DNA of 64,000 nt, from NCBI RefSeq assembly GCF_042854845.1, contig NZ_AP031498.1, positions 3,162,001 through 3,226,000 on the forward strand, read 5' to 3'. Each line of letters starts with the position of its first letter. Position 1 is the first letter of the stretch. Shown piece after piece: positions 46,898-56,189 of this stretch. A program made the position numbers and the translations under genes. This stretch comes from Maricurvus nonylphenolicus (GTDB lineage: Bacteria > Pseudomonadota > Gammaproteobacteria > Pseudomonadales > Cellvibrionaceae). The notes beneath the pieces are model-generated. The model was not told where the DNA came from. It was given only the letters and a program-made list of their open reading frames with translations, and made no database searches.

Positions 46898-47839
46898 TTA
46901 CTCGACGTTGAGGGCGTCAATAAATTGTACACCGGAACCTTTTACCGACTGGTTATCGGCATATTCGTAGGTTTCCCGTGGTTGGCTGCGATCGACCTGC
47001 AAATCGGTGAAATTAAACAGATTGGTATCGGCCATTTGTGAAGGCGCAATGGACTGCATGGCCGTAAAAATGCTCTCAAGACGATTGGGATGTTCCTGTT
47101 CCCACTGACGCAGCATCTGCTTGATGTTTTGACGCTGGAGATTTTCCTGTGAGCCACAGAGGTTACAGGGAATAATTGGGAAGCCTTGCACCTCTGCATA
47201 ACGGGCCAGATCCTTTTCCCGGCTGTAGGCCAGCGGACGAATAACCACATTACGCTTATCATCTGACAGCAGCTTGGGCGGCATACCCGCCATGCGCGAA
47301 CCGTAAAACATATTCAGAAACAGGGTTTCGACCATGTCGTCTTTGTGGTGACCCAGTGCAATCTTGTTAGCGCCGATATCTTCAGCAAAGCTATAAAGGG
47401 TACCGCGACGCAAACGGGAACAGAGGCCACAGGTGGTTTTGCCTTCCGGGATTTTGCTCTTCACCACTGAATAGGTATCACGCTCAATGATGTAATACTC
47501 CACCCCCAGACTATCGAGAAAGTCAGGCAGAATATGCTCGGGAAAACCGGGCTGCTTCTGGTCCATATTGACTGCAACCACATCAAAACTGATAGGCGCA
47601 CTTTTCTGCAGCTTAAGCAGGATATCCAGCATGCAGTAAGAGTCTTTACCGCCCGATAGACACACCATCACCTTGTCACCGTCTTCAATCATATTGAAAT
47701 CGGCAATCGCTGTTCCCACCTGGCGACGCAGGCGCTTTTGTAGCTTATTGAATTCGTGAGCCGCTTTGCGATCTAGCTGATTGCTTTCAGCTTGCGGCGC
47801 TAATTCGGTTGGCAAGGCTGGATTAGTCTCCACGGACAT
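46898..47839 (-). CDS. ttcA: TtcA, tRNA 2-thiocytidine synthase
   Basis: A 313-aa PP-loop ATPase that thiolates C32 of certain tRNAs (the set includes arginine tRNAs). The PP-loop SGGKDS is at about 62-67, the CxxC cluster pair at C137/C140 (TTCGLCSRLRRG), and PCNLCGSQ follows further on. The two pairs hold the Fe-S cluster used in thiolation. Length and motifs are normal. Confidence 0.97.
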   Translation of the reverse strand: MSVETNPALPTELAPQAESNQLDRKAAHEFNKLQKRLRRQVGTAIADFNMIEDGDKVMVCLSGGKDSYCMLDILLKLQKSAPISFDVVAVNMDQKQPGFPEHILPDFLDSLGVEYYIIERDTYSVVKSKIPEGKTTCGLCSRLRRGTLYSFAEDIGANKIALGHHKDDMVETLFLNMFYGSRMAGMPPKLLSDDKRNVVIRPLAYSREKDLARYAEVQGFPIIPCNLCGSQENLQRQNIKQMLRQWEQEHPNRLESIFTAMQSIAPSQMADTNLFNFTDLQVDRSQPRETYEYADNQSVKGSGVQFIDALNVE

Positions 47840-47957
47840 GACACCTGTTTCCTACTACATCTCGACAAGGGGCCGCTATTGTACGGATTTTGTGCGGAGG
47901 GTGAAATCGGCAATACACACCTAGATAGGTAAGACCGAAGAGGTTTATGGGTGGGTT

Positions 47958-49004
47958 TTATGAATCCAACCGCTGCAACTTTTCGATAAAGCGCTCTGCC
48001 CGCTGGATATGGGCCTGTAATACCGTGTTATCCGGGCTGAGTTCAGCGGTATTGCGCCAAACCTCCAAGGCCTGTTGCAGGAAGCCCTGACTGTATAAGG
48101 CCTGCCCCTGCTGAATCCCAAGCTCTACCTGGGTGGTGATAATCTGCTGTAATTCCCCAAGCCACTTTATGACTTCTAAATCCTTAGGGGAATGAACCTG
48201 CAGCTGATTCATCTTCTCTCTGGCCGCTAGCCACCAACCCGCAGCAATCATATCCCGGTATTCCTGCTTAAGGCGCTGCAACTGCAGACGATCAGCTTTG
48301 GCTTTCTGTTGCGCCAGTTGGTTTGGTTGTCGCTGCAACTCACGCGCCAGGCGCTGCTGACTGAGGCTTAACCGTTGCTGTTGCGCCTCTTTGGCAACTG
48401 TCGCGACCGGTGCAAGACAGCTGTTGGCAGCCTCCAGATTCTGCTCAGCAATCGCCTCATCCACGCAATCCAACAGCACATCAGCCAGCTCATAACCTAA
48501 ACGACGCTGCTGATATAGCTTCCAACGGGTCCAGAAACTGTCCGGGTCGGCGGCAAGCATTTTTTCCAGAATCGCATTGCGGGCCGGTAACTGTCTGGCG
48601 GTGAGTAAATCCAACTCCAGATTCAGGGCGGCCATATACGCTTTACGTTCCGCCAACAGGGTTTTACGGGCATGATCTAATACGGTGTCTGGGGGCAGCT
48701 GCAGACGAGCCTCATCCAGGCGCGCTATAGCCTCCACCCAACGATTTTGTGCTGCCAGGCCTTTCACCTCACGCAGAACCTTCTGCTCAAACTGCTTAAT
48801 TAAACTGGGCAAGGCCCGTTGCTGGCGTTCCAATGCCTGGTATTGAGGATCATCACTCGACAGCGATCGCAGCATTTCATGGGCACGACGAAACTGCTCC
48901 TGGGCAACCCACTGGTCCACTAAGGCAGCTCGATCGATATTGGTCGGCAGTTGACTACAAGCTGACAACAATGCCAGAAGCGATATCACAAGTAGGCGCT
49001 TCAT
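47958..49004 (-). CDS. TPR lipoprotein coupled to adenylate cyclase
   Basis: A 348-aa lipoprotein (signal MKRLLVISLLALLSAC, lipidated Cys16). The rest is helical with TPR-like repeats, ending YSQGFLQQALEVWRNTAELSPDNTVLQAHIQRAE. Its ATG overlaps the stop of the adenylate cyclase gene by one base (TGATG), so the two are translationally coupled. It would sit in the periplasm facing the cyclase's sensor domain. A role as a partner or input for the cyclase is inference. Confidence 0.85.
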   Translation of the reverse strand: MKRLLVISLLALLSACSQLPTNIDRAALVDQWVAQEQFRRAHEMLRSLSSDDPQYQALERQQRALPSLIKQFEQKVLREVKGLAAQNRWVEAIARLDEARLQLPPDTVLDHARKTLLAERKAYMAALNLELDLLTARQLPARNAILEKMLAADPDSFWTRWKLYQQRRLGYELADVLLDCVDEAIAEQNLEAANSCLAPVATVAKEAQQQRLSLSQQRLARELQRQPNQLAQQKAKADRLQLQRLKQEYRDMIAAGWWLAAREKMNQLQVHSPKDLEVIKWLGELQQIITTQVELGIQQGQALYSQGFLQQALEVWRNTAELSPDNTVLQAHIQRAERFIEKLQRLDS

Positions 49005-50554
49005 CAGTCGGAGACCTCTGCTTGCTGTTGCTTGTCAAACGCAGTTCCAACAGCCCGCGCCTCTACCTGCGGGTAACTGTTAACGATATCTTCAATCAGG
49101 TTATCCATCACATGCACGTAATCTTTACTAATCCCATTAACGGTATATGCCTCAACAGGCTCATGCTTGCCTTTAACCGCCAGCGTTGAGTGGAACTTAC
49201 TCTCCACACGTCTATTCATACCGGGATATTTTAGGGTCGACTGGCCAACCAGAATGTCTCCAGCCCCGGCCAAGTCAGTTAAACGCGATGCCAGGTTTAC
49301 CGCATCACCCACAACGGTATATTCCATGCGCTGTGCCGTGCCTATGGTACCCGCCATCATCTCACCACTGTTAATCCCAATTCTTACCTGAATCTCCTGC
49401 TCGCCCAGGGCTCTGCGCTGTTCATTTAAAAAAGCTAACAGGCGCTGTATCACCACCGCACAGGCTACCGCATTAAATCGATGATCTTCATTACACTTGG
49501 GCGCGCCAAATATCACCATAGCGCAATCGCCAATAAACTTATCGACCGTGCCAAAGAACAACTGACTGCACAGGGTGAAATAGGTGAAGTACTCGTTGAG
49601 TAGATTGACGACCTTCTCTGTTGGCTCTCTTTCCGCCAGGGATGTAAAACCAACAATATCAACGAACAAAACTGAGGCTTCAACCCGAGTACTGGACAGC
49701 TCACCCACGGTTTCCGGGTCCATCAGGGTTTCTGCGACATCCGTAGCTACCACCCGGGATAACACCCCCTGCAGGCGATGCTTCTCATCGAGCTCCGCCC
49801 CCATGCGATTAATGGCCTCGAACATATGACCGATTTCATCGCGACTGCGTCTGGGAAGATTCACATGGAAATTGCCTGCCCCAATCTCTTCAGTGGCATT
49901 GACCAACATTTCAATGGGACGCGCCATACGCCGACTCATCCAATAGGCAAAGGCCATCACCAACACCAGCATCACAATAGTGACCGTAACCATGGCCTTT
50001 ACCATACGCTCAAAATTACGGCTCACCTCGACCGGTGTAAAGTCGACCAAAACCCAGCCCGCTGTCACCCCCTGAAAGTTCACTGGGCTGGTATAGGTAA
50101 TCCCCTCGCTGGCTGAGACAACCTGTGAAGCGGCATACGTTTTATCAGTAAACCAGGTAGGCCCCAGCGCCGGGACAAGTCCGGCATGGGCAACAGTTTG
50201 TCCCTGCTCGTTAAGAATGGCTGCCCCTCGCACCCGCTCATCGTGGACCAGGTTCACGGCCAACACCTGCATCGACATAATGTCATCGGTGAACAGGGGC
50301 TCTGTGGCACTGGAAGCAAACTGAGAGGCAATAATGCCGCCGTAGGTATCTATCTGCTCATTGAGCAGCTGATCCTGATAGCGCAGAACCACCAGCATCA
50401 AGAATCCAACCCCTAGCAACAACACCATGCACACCGCCATCGCCAACTTATAGGCAATGGGCAACCCACCCAGCCAACTCGCCAGCTGCTGCAGGAGCGA
50501 TTGCTTGGGGCTGGCAGAAGTGCTGCGGCCATTGGATGGAACAGGTGCTGTCAT
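49004..50554 (-). CDS. Membrane class III adenylate cyclase
   Basis: The product is 516 aa. Two membrane helices (about 35-58 and 187-207) flank a periplasmic sensor, followed by HAMP (about 208-260) and a class III cyclase domain. Metal-binding aspartates are in FVDIVGFTS (D299) and FIGDCAMVIFG (D343). The adenine-selecting pair Lys (TVDKF, K339) and Asp (YTVVGDAVNLASR) is present, so ATP is the likely substrate. cAMP feeds Vfr/Crp-type regulators, which in Pseudomonas control fleQ. Coupled to the TPR lipoprotein. Confidence 0.93.
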   Translation of the reverse strand: MTAPVPSNGRSTSASPKQSLLQQLASWLGGLPIAYKLAMAVCMVLLLGVGFLMLVVLRYQDQLLNEQIDTYGGIIASQFASSATEPLFTDDIMSMQVLAVNLVHDERVRGAAILNEQGQTVAHAGLVPALGPTWFTDKTYAASQVVSASEGITYTSPVNFQGVTAGWVLVDFTPVEVSRNFERMVKAMVTVTIVMLVLVMAFAYWMSRRMARPIEMLVNATEEIGAGNFHVNLPRRSRDEIGHMFEAINRMGAELDEKHRLQGVLSRVVATDVAETLMDPETVGELSSTRVEASVLFVDIVGFTSLAEREPTEKVVNLLNEYFTYFTLCSQLFFGTVDKFIGDCAMVIFGAPKCNEDHRFNAVACAVVIQRLLAFLNEQRRALGEQEIQVRIGINSGEMMAGTIGTAQRMEYTVVGDAVNLASRLTDLAGAGDILVGQSTLKYPGMNRRVESKFHSTLAVKGKHEPVEAYTVNGISKDYVHVMDNLIEDIVNSYPQVEARAVGTAFDKQQQAEVSD

Positions 50555-50929
50555 AGCGTCTTTAAAACGGTTCGAATAGTGCGTGTAATCAATGGGTATG
50601 TAGATAGATGCAAAAGCCGCGCTAAGGTGTTGTTATCATAAGAAAATAAGCGCAAGCAGAACTTCTTATAGCGTATTGCGCTGAAAACATACAATCGCAA
50701 TAACGGAAACTGTGACCTAATCACAAACTTGATCAAAAAACAGGCGGGCATGTTAGGGCTTGATCAACTTTTTATCAACTCGAATCCTGACCGGCGGGAC
50801 AAGTTGCCGCCCGCCTTTACAGGAGTTTGCCGCCCGGCGGCAGCCCATTGCCTCAATCCCCACCTCAAGAAAAGATGAAATAAGTGTCATCCCCTGTATT
50901 CGCGGGCACTGACAGAGAAAATAAATTCT

Positions 50930-50945
50930 TGGCATATGGCTTGCA
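50930..50945 (+). promoter_or_regulatory. Sigma54 promoter of the second PilZ gene
   Basis: TGGCAT-ATGGC-TTGCA with exact RpoN spacing, about 55 bases before ATG 51001. It also argues against a longer frame beginning at 50884, upstream of the promoter. Confidence 0.8.
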
Positions 50946-51000
50946 CTACCCAGCACAAACAAGCACTACCAAGAATACAGCCCAGCGAGGTCCAGGGAAT

Positions 51001-51765
51001 ATGGCCATTTTGCAAGCCGTTCTGCAAAAACTCAGCCGCAAGACACCACCAGCCACCATTGACGAACCGGTTAATGATCTGGCCGATCGAATTAACCGCT
51101 ACGCGCCTCTGTTTGCGTTGCAAGAACAAAAGCAATTTATTGAAGTAGTCAGTGAGAGCACCGGCGAGGTTTACCAGAGCATGATTCTGGCCATCGATTT
51201 AATGGATGGCAGCATGCAGCTCGATGAGTTTTTTCCAAACCCATCACACGAGTGCAAACCCGGCGAGCACTTTACCGTACGTCATCATAACCGCGGTCAG
51301 CTACTGACGTTTACCACCCCTTTGCGCTCCGTCCATCTCGGCATGGATGCGCCTATATACACCTTGGTACTGCCTGAGGCCGTAGGTTACCGCCAACGCC
51401 GGGTTTACCCGCGTATTAATCTCAGTCAGCAACAACCGTTAACTGTTCGCGTACAATCTCCCTGGCGCACGCCCTGGTACGCCACTGCCCGCAACCTCTC
51501 GGCAGGCGGTATGCGTATTACCGTTGGCGGCAATGTCATGGAGCAATTGCATCACGGTGCCCTGCTACCGCTGTGCGAGTTTGAATTTGGCCCCGAATTC
51601 AAGATTCGCTGTCAGGCCAAAGCCCGCAGCTTCCGCTTTATTCGTCGCCCCTACCGCCATACGGAAATCAGCATAGAGTTTTCCGATATGGCCCCTGCAC
51701 AACGCTTGCAGTTACAGCAGTTTATCAATTCGCTCACCGAGCCCGACAACACTCAGGCTGCCTAG
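51001..51765 (+). CDS. YcgR-like PilZ protein, sigma54-driven
   Basis: About 254 aa. A YcgR-type N-terminal domain is followed by PilZ with RRVYPR (RxxxR, about 152-157) and NLSAGGM (D/NxSxxG). The ATG at 51001 has AGGG five bases upstream; an upstream GTG at 50884 would put the sigma54 promoter inside the gene. The promoter places it in the flagellar regulon although it is 12 kb from the fla genes. Its paralogue at 38413-39144 is also YcgR-like, so two brake-type proteins coexist. It precedes the Aer-like receptor. Confidence 0.88.
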   Translation: MAILQAVLQKLSRKTPPATIDEPVNDLADRINRYAPLFALQEQKQFIEVVSESTGEVYQSMILAIDLMDGSMQLDEFFPNPSHECKPGEHFTVRHHNRGQLLTFTTPLRSVHLGMDAPIYTLVLPEAVGYRQRRVYPRINLSQQQPLTVRVQSPWRTPWYATARNLSAGGMRITVGGNVMEQLHHGALLPLCEFEFGPEFKIRCQAKARSFRFIRRPYRHTEISIEFSDMAPAQRLQLQQFINSLTEPDNTQAA

Positions 51766-51779
51766 TCCTGATACCAGCC

Positions 51780-51806
51780 TAAACTAACCCCCTACATGGC
51801 CGATAC
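51780..51806 (+). promoter_or_regulatory. Sigma28 (FliA) promoter of the Aer-like receptor
   Basis: TAAACTAA-N11-GCCGATAC, exact FliA spacing. An ATACCCA/TGGGTAT hairpin (51803-51826) overlaps the predicted transcript start. Confidence 0.82.
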
Positions 51807-51908
51807 CCATACCAACAAGTGGGTATGCCAAGTGGGGCGGCCCAATGGCGGACTAGCGCTCAGACGCTATGCTTACAACAATATCCCCAGCCAAAATAGG
51901 GAAACAAC

Positions 51909-53480
51909 ATGCGTAATAATGGCCCAGTGACTGGTCGAGAGGTTCATTTAACCGATAAAGACGAAATCGTCTCTGCCACCGATACCGGTGGTCGAATTAC
52001 CTTCTGTAACGATACCTTTTGCCGCATTGCAGGATTTGAGCGTGAAGAACTGATCAATCAGCCTCACAACATCCTGCGTCACCCCCATATGCCTGCCCCG
52101 GCCTTTAAAATGCTATGGGATGCCGTTAAATCCGGCAAACCCTGGATGGGGATAGTTAAAAACCGCTGCAAGAACGGGGATCACTATTGGGTAGATGCCT
52201 ATGTCACTCCCCTGCGAGAAGGCAATACCATTACTGGCTATGAGTCAGTACGTGTAAAAGCCTCGCCACAAATCATTCAGCGCGCCGAAAAGGTGTACCA
52301 GCGAATCAACAATGGTCAGCCAGCCATTCCTGTTACCGAACAATATCGCTCACTAGGCATTCAAGTGGGTCTGATGGCCTTAATCAGTACCCTGGTACTG
52401 ATGGTATTGGTAGCCGTTTTTGGTGAGGGTGGCGCAGGTCAATACACCACGGCCCTACTGGCGGGTCTCGCCATTGGCCTGATTAATTTCAAAGTCTCTC
52501 AACTCGGTGTGCAGGAAGCGCTGAATATTGCTCTTAGCGAAATTGACGATCCTCTCGCAGCCTATATCTATACCGGTCGCGCCGATGCTATTGGCAAAAT
52601 TGAATTTGCCCAGCTCGCTCAAAAAGCCCGCCTACGCACCGCACTGGGCCGTTTTAGTGAATCCGCCAAAGAGTTACGGGAACGCTCTATCAACGCCCAG
52701 GAACAAGCCAGTCGCAGTCATTTAGGTATGGATACCCAACAGCAGGAAACCGCACAACTGGCTTCCGCCATGCAGCAGATGGCTCAAGCCGTTCAGGAAG
52801 TGGCCTCTGGTGCCAGCGAAGCTTCCAATGCGACACTGGAAGCACAAAAAGAAGTCTCCCAGGGTACCCAGGTATTAACTGGCGCCAGCGACGCACTGGG
52901 CAATTTATCCGGTATCGTTGGTCAACTGGGCCAAGTGGTCGACAAACTGACCGAAGACAGTGGCCGTATTGCCAGTGTGATTGATGTGATTCGCGGTATT
53001 GCAGAGCAAACCAACCTGCTGGCACTCAACGCTGCTATCGAAGCCGCACGTGCCGGTGAACAGGGCCGTGGATTTGCCGTGGTAGCCGATGAAGTAAGAA
53101 CCCTGGCGCAACGTACTCAGGAATCCACCCAACACATTCAGGATATTATTGAAAACCTCTCCAAGGCCACCGACCAGGCATCCTCTAATATGAATGAATG
53201 CCAAGAACTTACTGAGCGTAGCGTGGATGAAATGAGTAACGTCAGTGGTGCCCTGGCCACCATTTCCGATGCGGTCAATACCATTGAGCAAATGTCCCAC
53301 CACATTGCCTCTGCCGCTGAAGAACAATCTGCCACTGCTAACGAAATCGAAAGCAACACCCGCAACATTTCCGAGATTTCCGAGCAAACCAAACACGAAG
53401 CGTTGACTGCGGCAGAACTCAACGAGGAGATGTCCGATTTGGCCAGCAAGCAGTTCCTGCTGGTTGAACGCTTTCAATAG
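51909..53480 (+). CDS. Aer-like PAS chemoreceptor (methyl-accepting type)
   Basis: A 523-aa receptor. The N-terminal PAS domain (about 15-120) has ITFCNDTFCRIAGFEREELINQPHNILRHPHMP, the Aer-type FAD-binding pattern. Two hydrophobic segments (about 150-200) form a membrane anchor without a periplasmic sensor. The cytoplasmic signalling hairpin has the conserved tip EQTNLLALNAAIEAARAGEQGRGFAVVADEVR. It probably mediates energy or oxygen taxis. A sigma28 promoter puts it in the late flagellar class. The C-terminus has no NWETF-type CheR tether. Confidence 0.94.
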   Translation: MRNNGPVTGREVHLTDKDEIVSATDTGGRITFCNDTFCRIAGFEREELINQPHNILRHPHMPAPAFKMLWDAVKSGKPWMGIVKNRCKNGDHYWVDAYVTPLREGNTITGYESVRVKASPQIIQRAEKVYQRINNGQPAIPVTEQYRSLGIQVGLMALISTLVLMVLVAVFGEGGAGQYTTALLAGLAIGLINFKVSQLGVQEALNIALSEIDDPLAAYIYTGRADAIGKIEFAQLAQKARLRTALGRFSESAKELRERSINAQEQASRSHLGMDTQQQETAQLASAMQQMAQAVQEVASGASEASNATLEAQKEVSQGTQVLTGASDALGNLSGIVGQLGQVVDKLTEDSGRIASVIDVIRGIAEQTNLLALNAAIEAARAGEQGRGFAVVADEVRTLAQRTQESTQHIQDIIENLSKATDQASSNMNECQELTERSVDEMSNVSGALATISDAVNTIEQMSHHIASAAEEQSATANEIESNTRNISEISEQTKHEALTAAELNEEMSDLASKQFLLVERFQ

Positions 53481-53509
53481 AGCGGTATCAAAGCCATCAA
53501 GGAAGCCGT

Positions 53510-53547
53510 AAAATGCCTGCTTTGTGATTCAACGCTGCAGGCATTTT
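53510..53547 (+). promoter_or_regulatory. Perfect 11-bp hairpin ending at the bioA start
   Basis: AAAATGCCTGC pairs with GCAGGCATTTT across a 16-base loop; the stem ends two bases before the bioA ATG. The 3' arm gives TTTT, so it can act as the terminator of the receptor gene. It also covers the AGG that would be the bioA ribosome-binding site. Confidence 0.65.
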
Positions 53548-53549
53548 GA

Positions 53550-54881
53550 ATGACCGATATCACCCCGTTTTTACCCGCCGATCTCGACTACCAAACCCTG
53601 GTCGATATTGATAAACAAGCTATCTGGCACCCCTACTCCTCAACTCTTTCCGCTCCGGATGCCTATCCGGTAGTTAGTGCAGAAGGTGTTTATTTTCAGT
53701 TGGCTGATGGCCGTAAAATAATCGACGGCATGTCCTCCTGGTGGTGTGCCATGCACGGCTACAATCACCCGGTGCTGAATGCCGCCATGCAGGCTCAGAT
53801 TGGCAAAATGTCTCACGTGATGTTCGGTGGCATCACCCATCCACCGGCTGTGGAACTGAGTAAACTACTGATCGATATTACCCCCGAGCAACTCACCAAA
53901 GTATTTTACTCAGACTCCGGATCTGTTGCCGTGGAAGTTGCCATCAAAATGGCACTGCAATACTGGAACAGCCAGGGCAAAGACGACAAACACCGCTTGC
54001 TTACCGTGCGCAACGGTTATCACGGCGATACCTTTGGCGCCATGGCAACCTGTGATCCGGTCAATGGTATGCATCACCTGTTCAGCAAAGTCATGCCCGA
54101 ACATATTTTTGCTGAAGCCCCCGCCTGCGCGTTTGACGCCGAATGGGATGAACGTTATATCAGCGATCTCGCCAACAAACTGCAACAGCATCAGGACGAA
54201 ATTGCTGCGGTCATTATTGAACCCGTGGTTCAGGGCGCTGGCGGTATGCGTTTTTATTCGCCGCATTATTTAAAACGCCTGCGAGAACTCTGTGATGAAT
54301 ACGATGTGCTGTTAATTCTCGATGAAATTGCCACCGGCTTTGGTCGTACCGGCGAGCTGTTTGCCTGCCAACACGCGGGTATCCAGCCGGATATTATGGC
54401 AATCGGTAAAGCCCTCACCGGCGGCAATATTACCTTGGCCGCCACCCTGTGCACCGATAAAGTCAGCGACGGTATCTGCCGCGGCGAAGCCGGTGTGTTT
54501 ATGCACGGCCCTACCTTTATGGGCAATCCGCTGGCCTGTGCGACTGCCCTGGCATCTACGCGACTACTGCTATCGCAGGATTGGCAAGCCAAGGTCAAAC
54601 ATATTGAAGCCCATTTAAAAGAGGCCCTAGCGCCTCTGGCCACGCTGGATCATATCGACGATGTGCGTGTGCTAGGTGCCATTGGCGTTGTTGAGGCCAA
54701 ACAGCCAGTGGATATGGCAAAGATTCAAGCGGCACTGGTAGACGAGGGAATTTGGTTACGACCGTTTGGCAAACTGATATATGTAATGCCAACGTTTATG
54801 GTGATCAATGATGAAGAGCTTGAGACGCTTACCAAAGCGATGGTGAAAGTCGTTAGTCAACCAGAGTTGTTTGCAGGCTAA
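53550..54881 (+). CDS. bioA: BioA, DAPA aminotransferase
   Basis: A 443-aa class III PLP aminotransferase that makes 7,8-diaminopelargonate from KAPA using S-adenosylmethionine, in biotin synthesis. The start IWHPYSS, SSWWCAMHGYNHPVLN, FYSDSGSVAVEVAIKMA, YHGDTFGAM and LILDEIATGFGRTGELFACQHAGIQPDIMAIGKALTGG (PLP Lys at the end of this run) are standard. It stands alone, away from other bio genes. I see no BirA operator; a hairpin at the start may control it. Confidence 0.97.
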   Translation: MTDITPFLPADLDYQTLVDIDKQAIWHPYSSTLSAPDAYPVVSAEGVYFQLADGRKIIDGMSSWWCAMHGYNHPVLNAAMQAQIGKMSHVMFGGITHPPAVELSKLLIDITPEQLTKVFYSDSGSVAVEVAIKMALQYWNSQGKDDKHRLLTVRNGYHGDTFGAMATCDPVNGMHHLFSKVMPEHIFAEAPACAFDAEWDERYISDLANKLQQHQDEIAAVIIEPVVQGAGGMRFYSPHYLKRLRELCDEYDVLLILDEIATGFGRTGELFACQHAGIQPDIMAIGKALTGGNITLAATLCTDKVSDGICRGEAGVFMHGPTFMGNPLACATALASTRLLLSQDWQAKVKHIEAHLKEALAPLATLDHIDDVRVLGAIGVVEAKQPVDMAKIQAALVDEGIWLRPFGKLIYVMPTFMVINDEELETLTKAMVKVVSQPELFAG

Positions 54882-54904
54882 GAGCCTCGGTAATCCCTCC
54901 TCTG

Positions 54905-54982
54905 CGCCATTCCCGCGAAAGCGGGAATCCAGGAATTACGTGGACGCTACAACAATGGATTCCCGCTTTCGCGGGAATGGCG
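54905..54982. repeat. REP-like element: 27-bp perfect inverted repeat of palindromic arms
   Basis: Two 27-bp arms (54905-54931 and 54956-54982) are exact reverse complements around a 24-base spacer. Each arm is itself a hairpin, ATTCCCGC-GAAA-GCGGGAAT. The element starts 24 bp past the bioA stop and ends 8 bp before the stop of the convergent gene. This resembles paired REP/BIME or MITE-type elements common in proteobacterial genomes. Confidence 0.85.
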
Positions 54983-54989
54983 AACTACA

Positions 54990-55190
54990 TCAAACCGCGA
55001 ACGGGTTCTTTGCCTTAGCCCGTTCCGCAGACAAAGCCAACACCTCACGGCGTTGATCATTGCTGTAACTGCCCCAGTGCGAAATCTCGTTACCGGTACG
55101 GAAACAACCCACACAGATATCATCCTCGTCCAGAGCACATACAGACACACAAGGGGATTTAATCGGCTTTTCACGGGTTTGATCGGACAC
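54990..55190 (-). CDS. DUF1289 small cysteine protein
   Basis: A 66-aa protein with the DUF1289 pattern: SPCVSVCALDEDDICVGCFRTGNEISHWGSYSNDQRREVL. Four Cys suggest metal or Fe-S binding. The family has no established function. Its stop lies 8 bp from the REP-like element. Confidence 0.88.
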   Translation of the reverse strand: MSDQTREKPIKSPCVSVCALDEDDICVGCFRTGNEISHWGSYSNDQRREVLALSAERAKAKNPFAV

Positions 55191-55247
55191 GGGGACCTCT
55201 GAATTTAGAACTGATGGAAGTGGCCGCCACAGGCAACCGGGGCGGCA

Positions 55248-55856
55248 TTATACCCTGCCCCACTCCTTAACGGGAGCCGGATGCTCTAAACAGATATTAC
55301 CGCCCCCTACACTGTTGATAAATTCCACCAATAAGCGCGCGGTAAACCCCCAGATTTCAAACCCCAGGTATTCATACGCCGGGGACCAATAAGTACGGCC
55401 ATCACGGTGAAAAACATCAGTTCGCAAACGCTCGTCTTCCAGCAAAAACTTCAGAGGTAAATGGAAGATAGCATCCAATTCATCGTAATTCGGGGTGAGC
55501 TCAACCTTCTCAGGGACTATGCCCACATACGGAGCCACATTCATGCCCTGGTAGGTTCGGCCCATTTTGAAAGGGCTGATAATCTCCACCAGCTTGGGAT
55601 CCAGGCCAACTTCTTCCCAGCTTTCCCGCAAAGCTGTATTCACCAGAGTTTCGTCTTCAAGATCGTATTTACCACCCGGCAGCGAGACTTCACCGCTGTG
55701 GGAGGATAGATGCTCTGCCCGCCTGGTCAGAATGACATGGGGATTGGTTTCATTATCGGTAAGTGCCAGCAGCACTGCAGCTTTAGCTCCACCGGTTCCG
55801 GAATCTACCGGCGCTATATTTTCGGCTTCCAGCCGCTGGCGAATCTGACTTAACAT
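55248..55856 (-). CDS. NudL-like Nudix CoA pyrophosphatase
   Basis: A 202-aa Nudix hydrolase. The Nudix box spans about 61-85 (GGKYDLEDETLVNTALRESWEEVGL), preceded by the CoA-pyrophosphatase region LTRRAEHLSSHSGEVSLPGG. It would cleave CoA or related dinucleotides. It is 57 bp upstream of the DUF1289 gene on the same strand. Confidence 0.92.
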   Translation of the reverse strand: MLSQIRQRLEAENIAPVDSGTGGAKAAVLLALTDNETNPHVILTRRAEHLSSHSGEVSLPGGKYDLEDETLVNTALRESWEEVGLDPKLVEIISPFKMGRTYQGMNVAPYVGIVPEKVELTPNYDELDAIFHLPLKFLLEDERLRTDVFHRDGRTYWSPAYEYLGFEIWGFTARLLVEFINSVGGGNICLEHPAPVKEWGRV

Positions 55857-56189
55857 CTACTTCTTGAGCTCATAATTGAATTTTTATTCTACTATTTATC
55901 TTAATATAACAACCTATCCTAAAGCCCGCCTCAGGTCCATGACCACAAGCGTTAATTCTGTCATGCAGTCTTCACCCCTCTGACATATTGCTGCCACAAC
56001 AATGATTTAGACGCCAAGCCGCATCCCAGCTACATATGCAAATTGGTTCTAAATAGCCCTATACACAGATCGATAGCACATTTGGTAGACTAATTTTCAT
56101 ACATACTGTGGTCTATCACACCAATTTACCGGCCAGAACGATTGGGGGATCACCTGGCCAAGTAAAGTCAAAGCCTGGGGGGCGCGTAC
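55857..56189. other. 333-bp divergent intergenic region
   Basis: No gene is visible. It carries the promoters for the nudL-like gene and for the DUF3135 gene, which I cannot place firmly. A GGCCAG/CTGGCC inverted repeat (56131-56159) lies 30 bp upstream of the latter. Confidence 0.5.

Noticed and set aside
50551..50751. 66-aa minus-strand frame upstream of the adenylate cyclase
   Set aside because: No family, no ribosome-binding site and hydrophobic/basic composition of random AT-rich DNA.
50884..51000. N-terminal extension of the PilZ gene starting at GTG 50884
   Set aside because: The sigma54 promoter (50930-50945) would be inside the coding sequence; ATG 51001 has a good ribosome-binding site.
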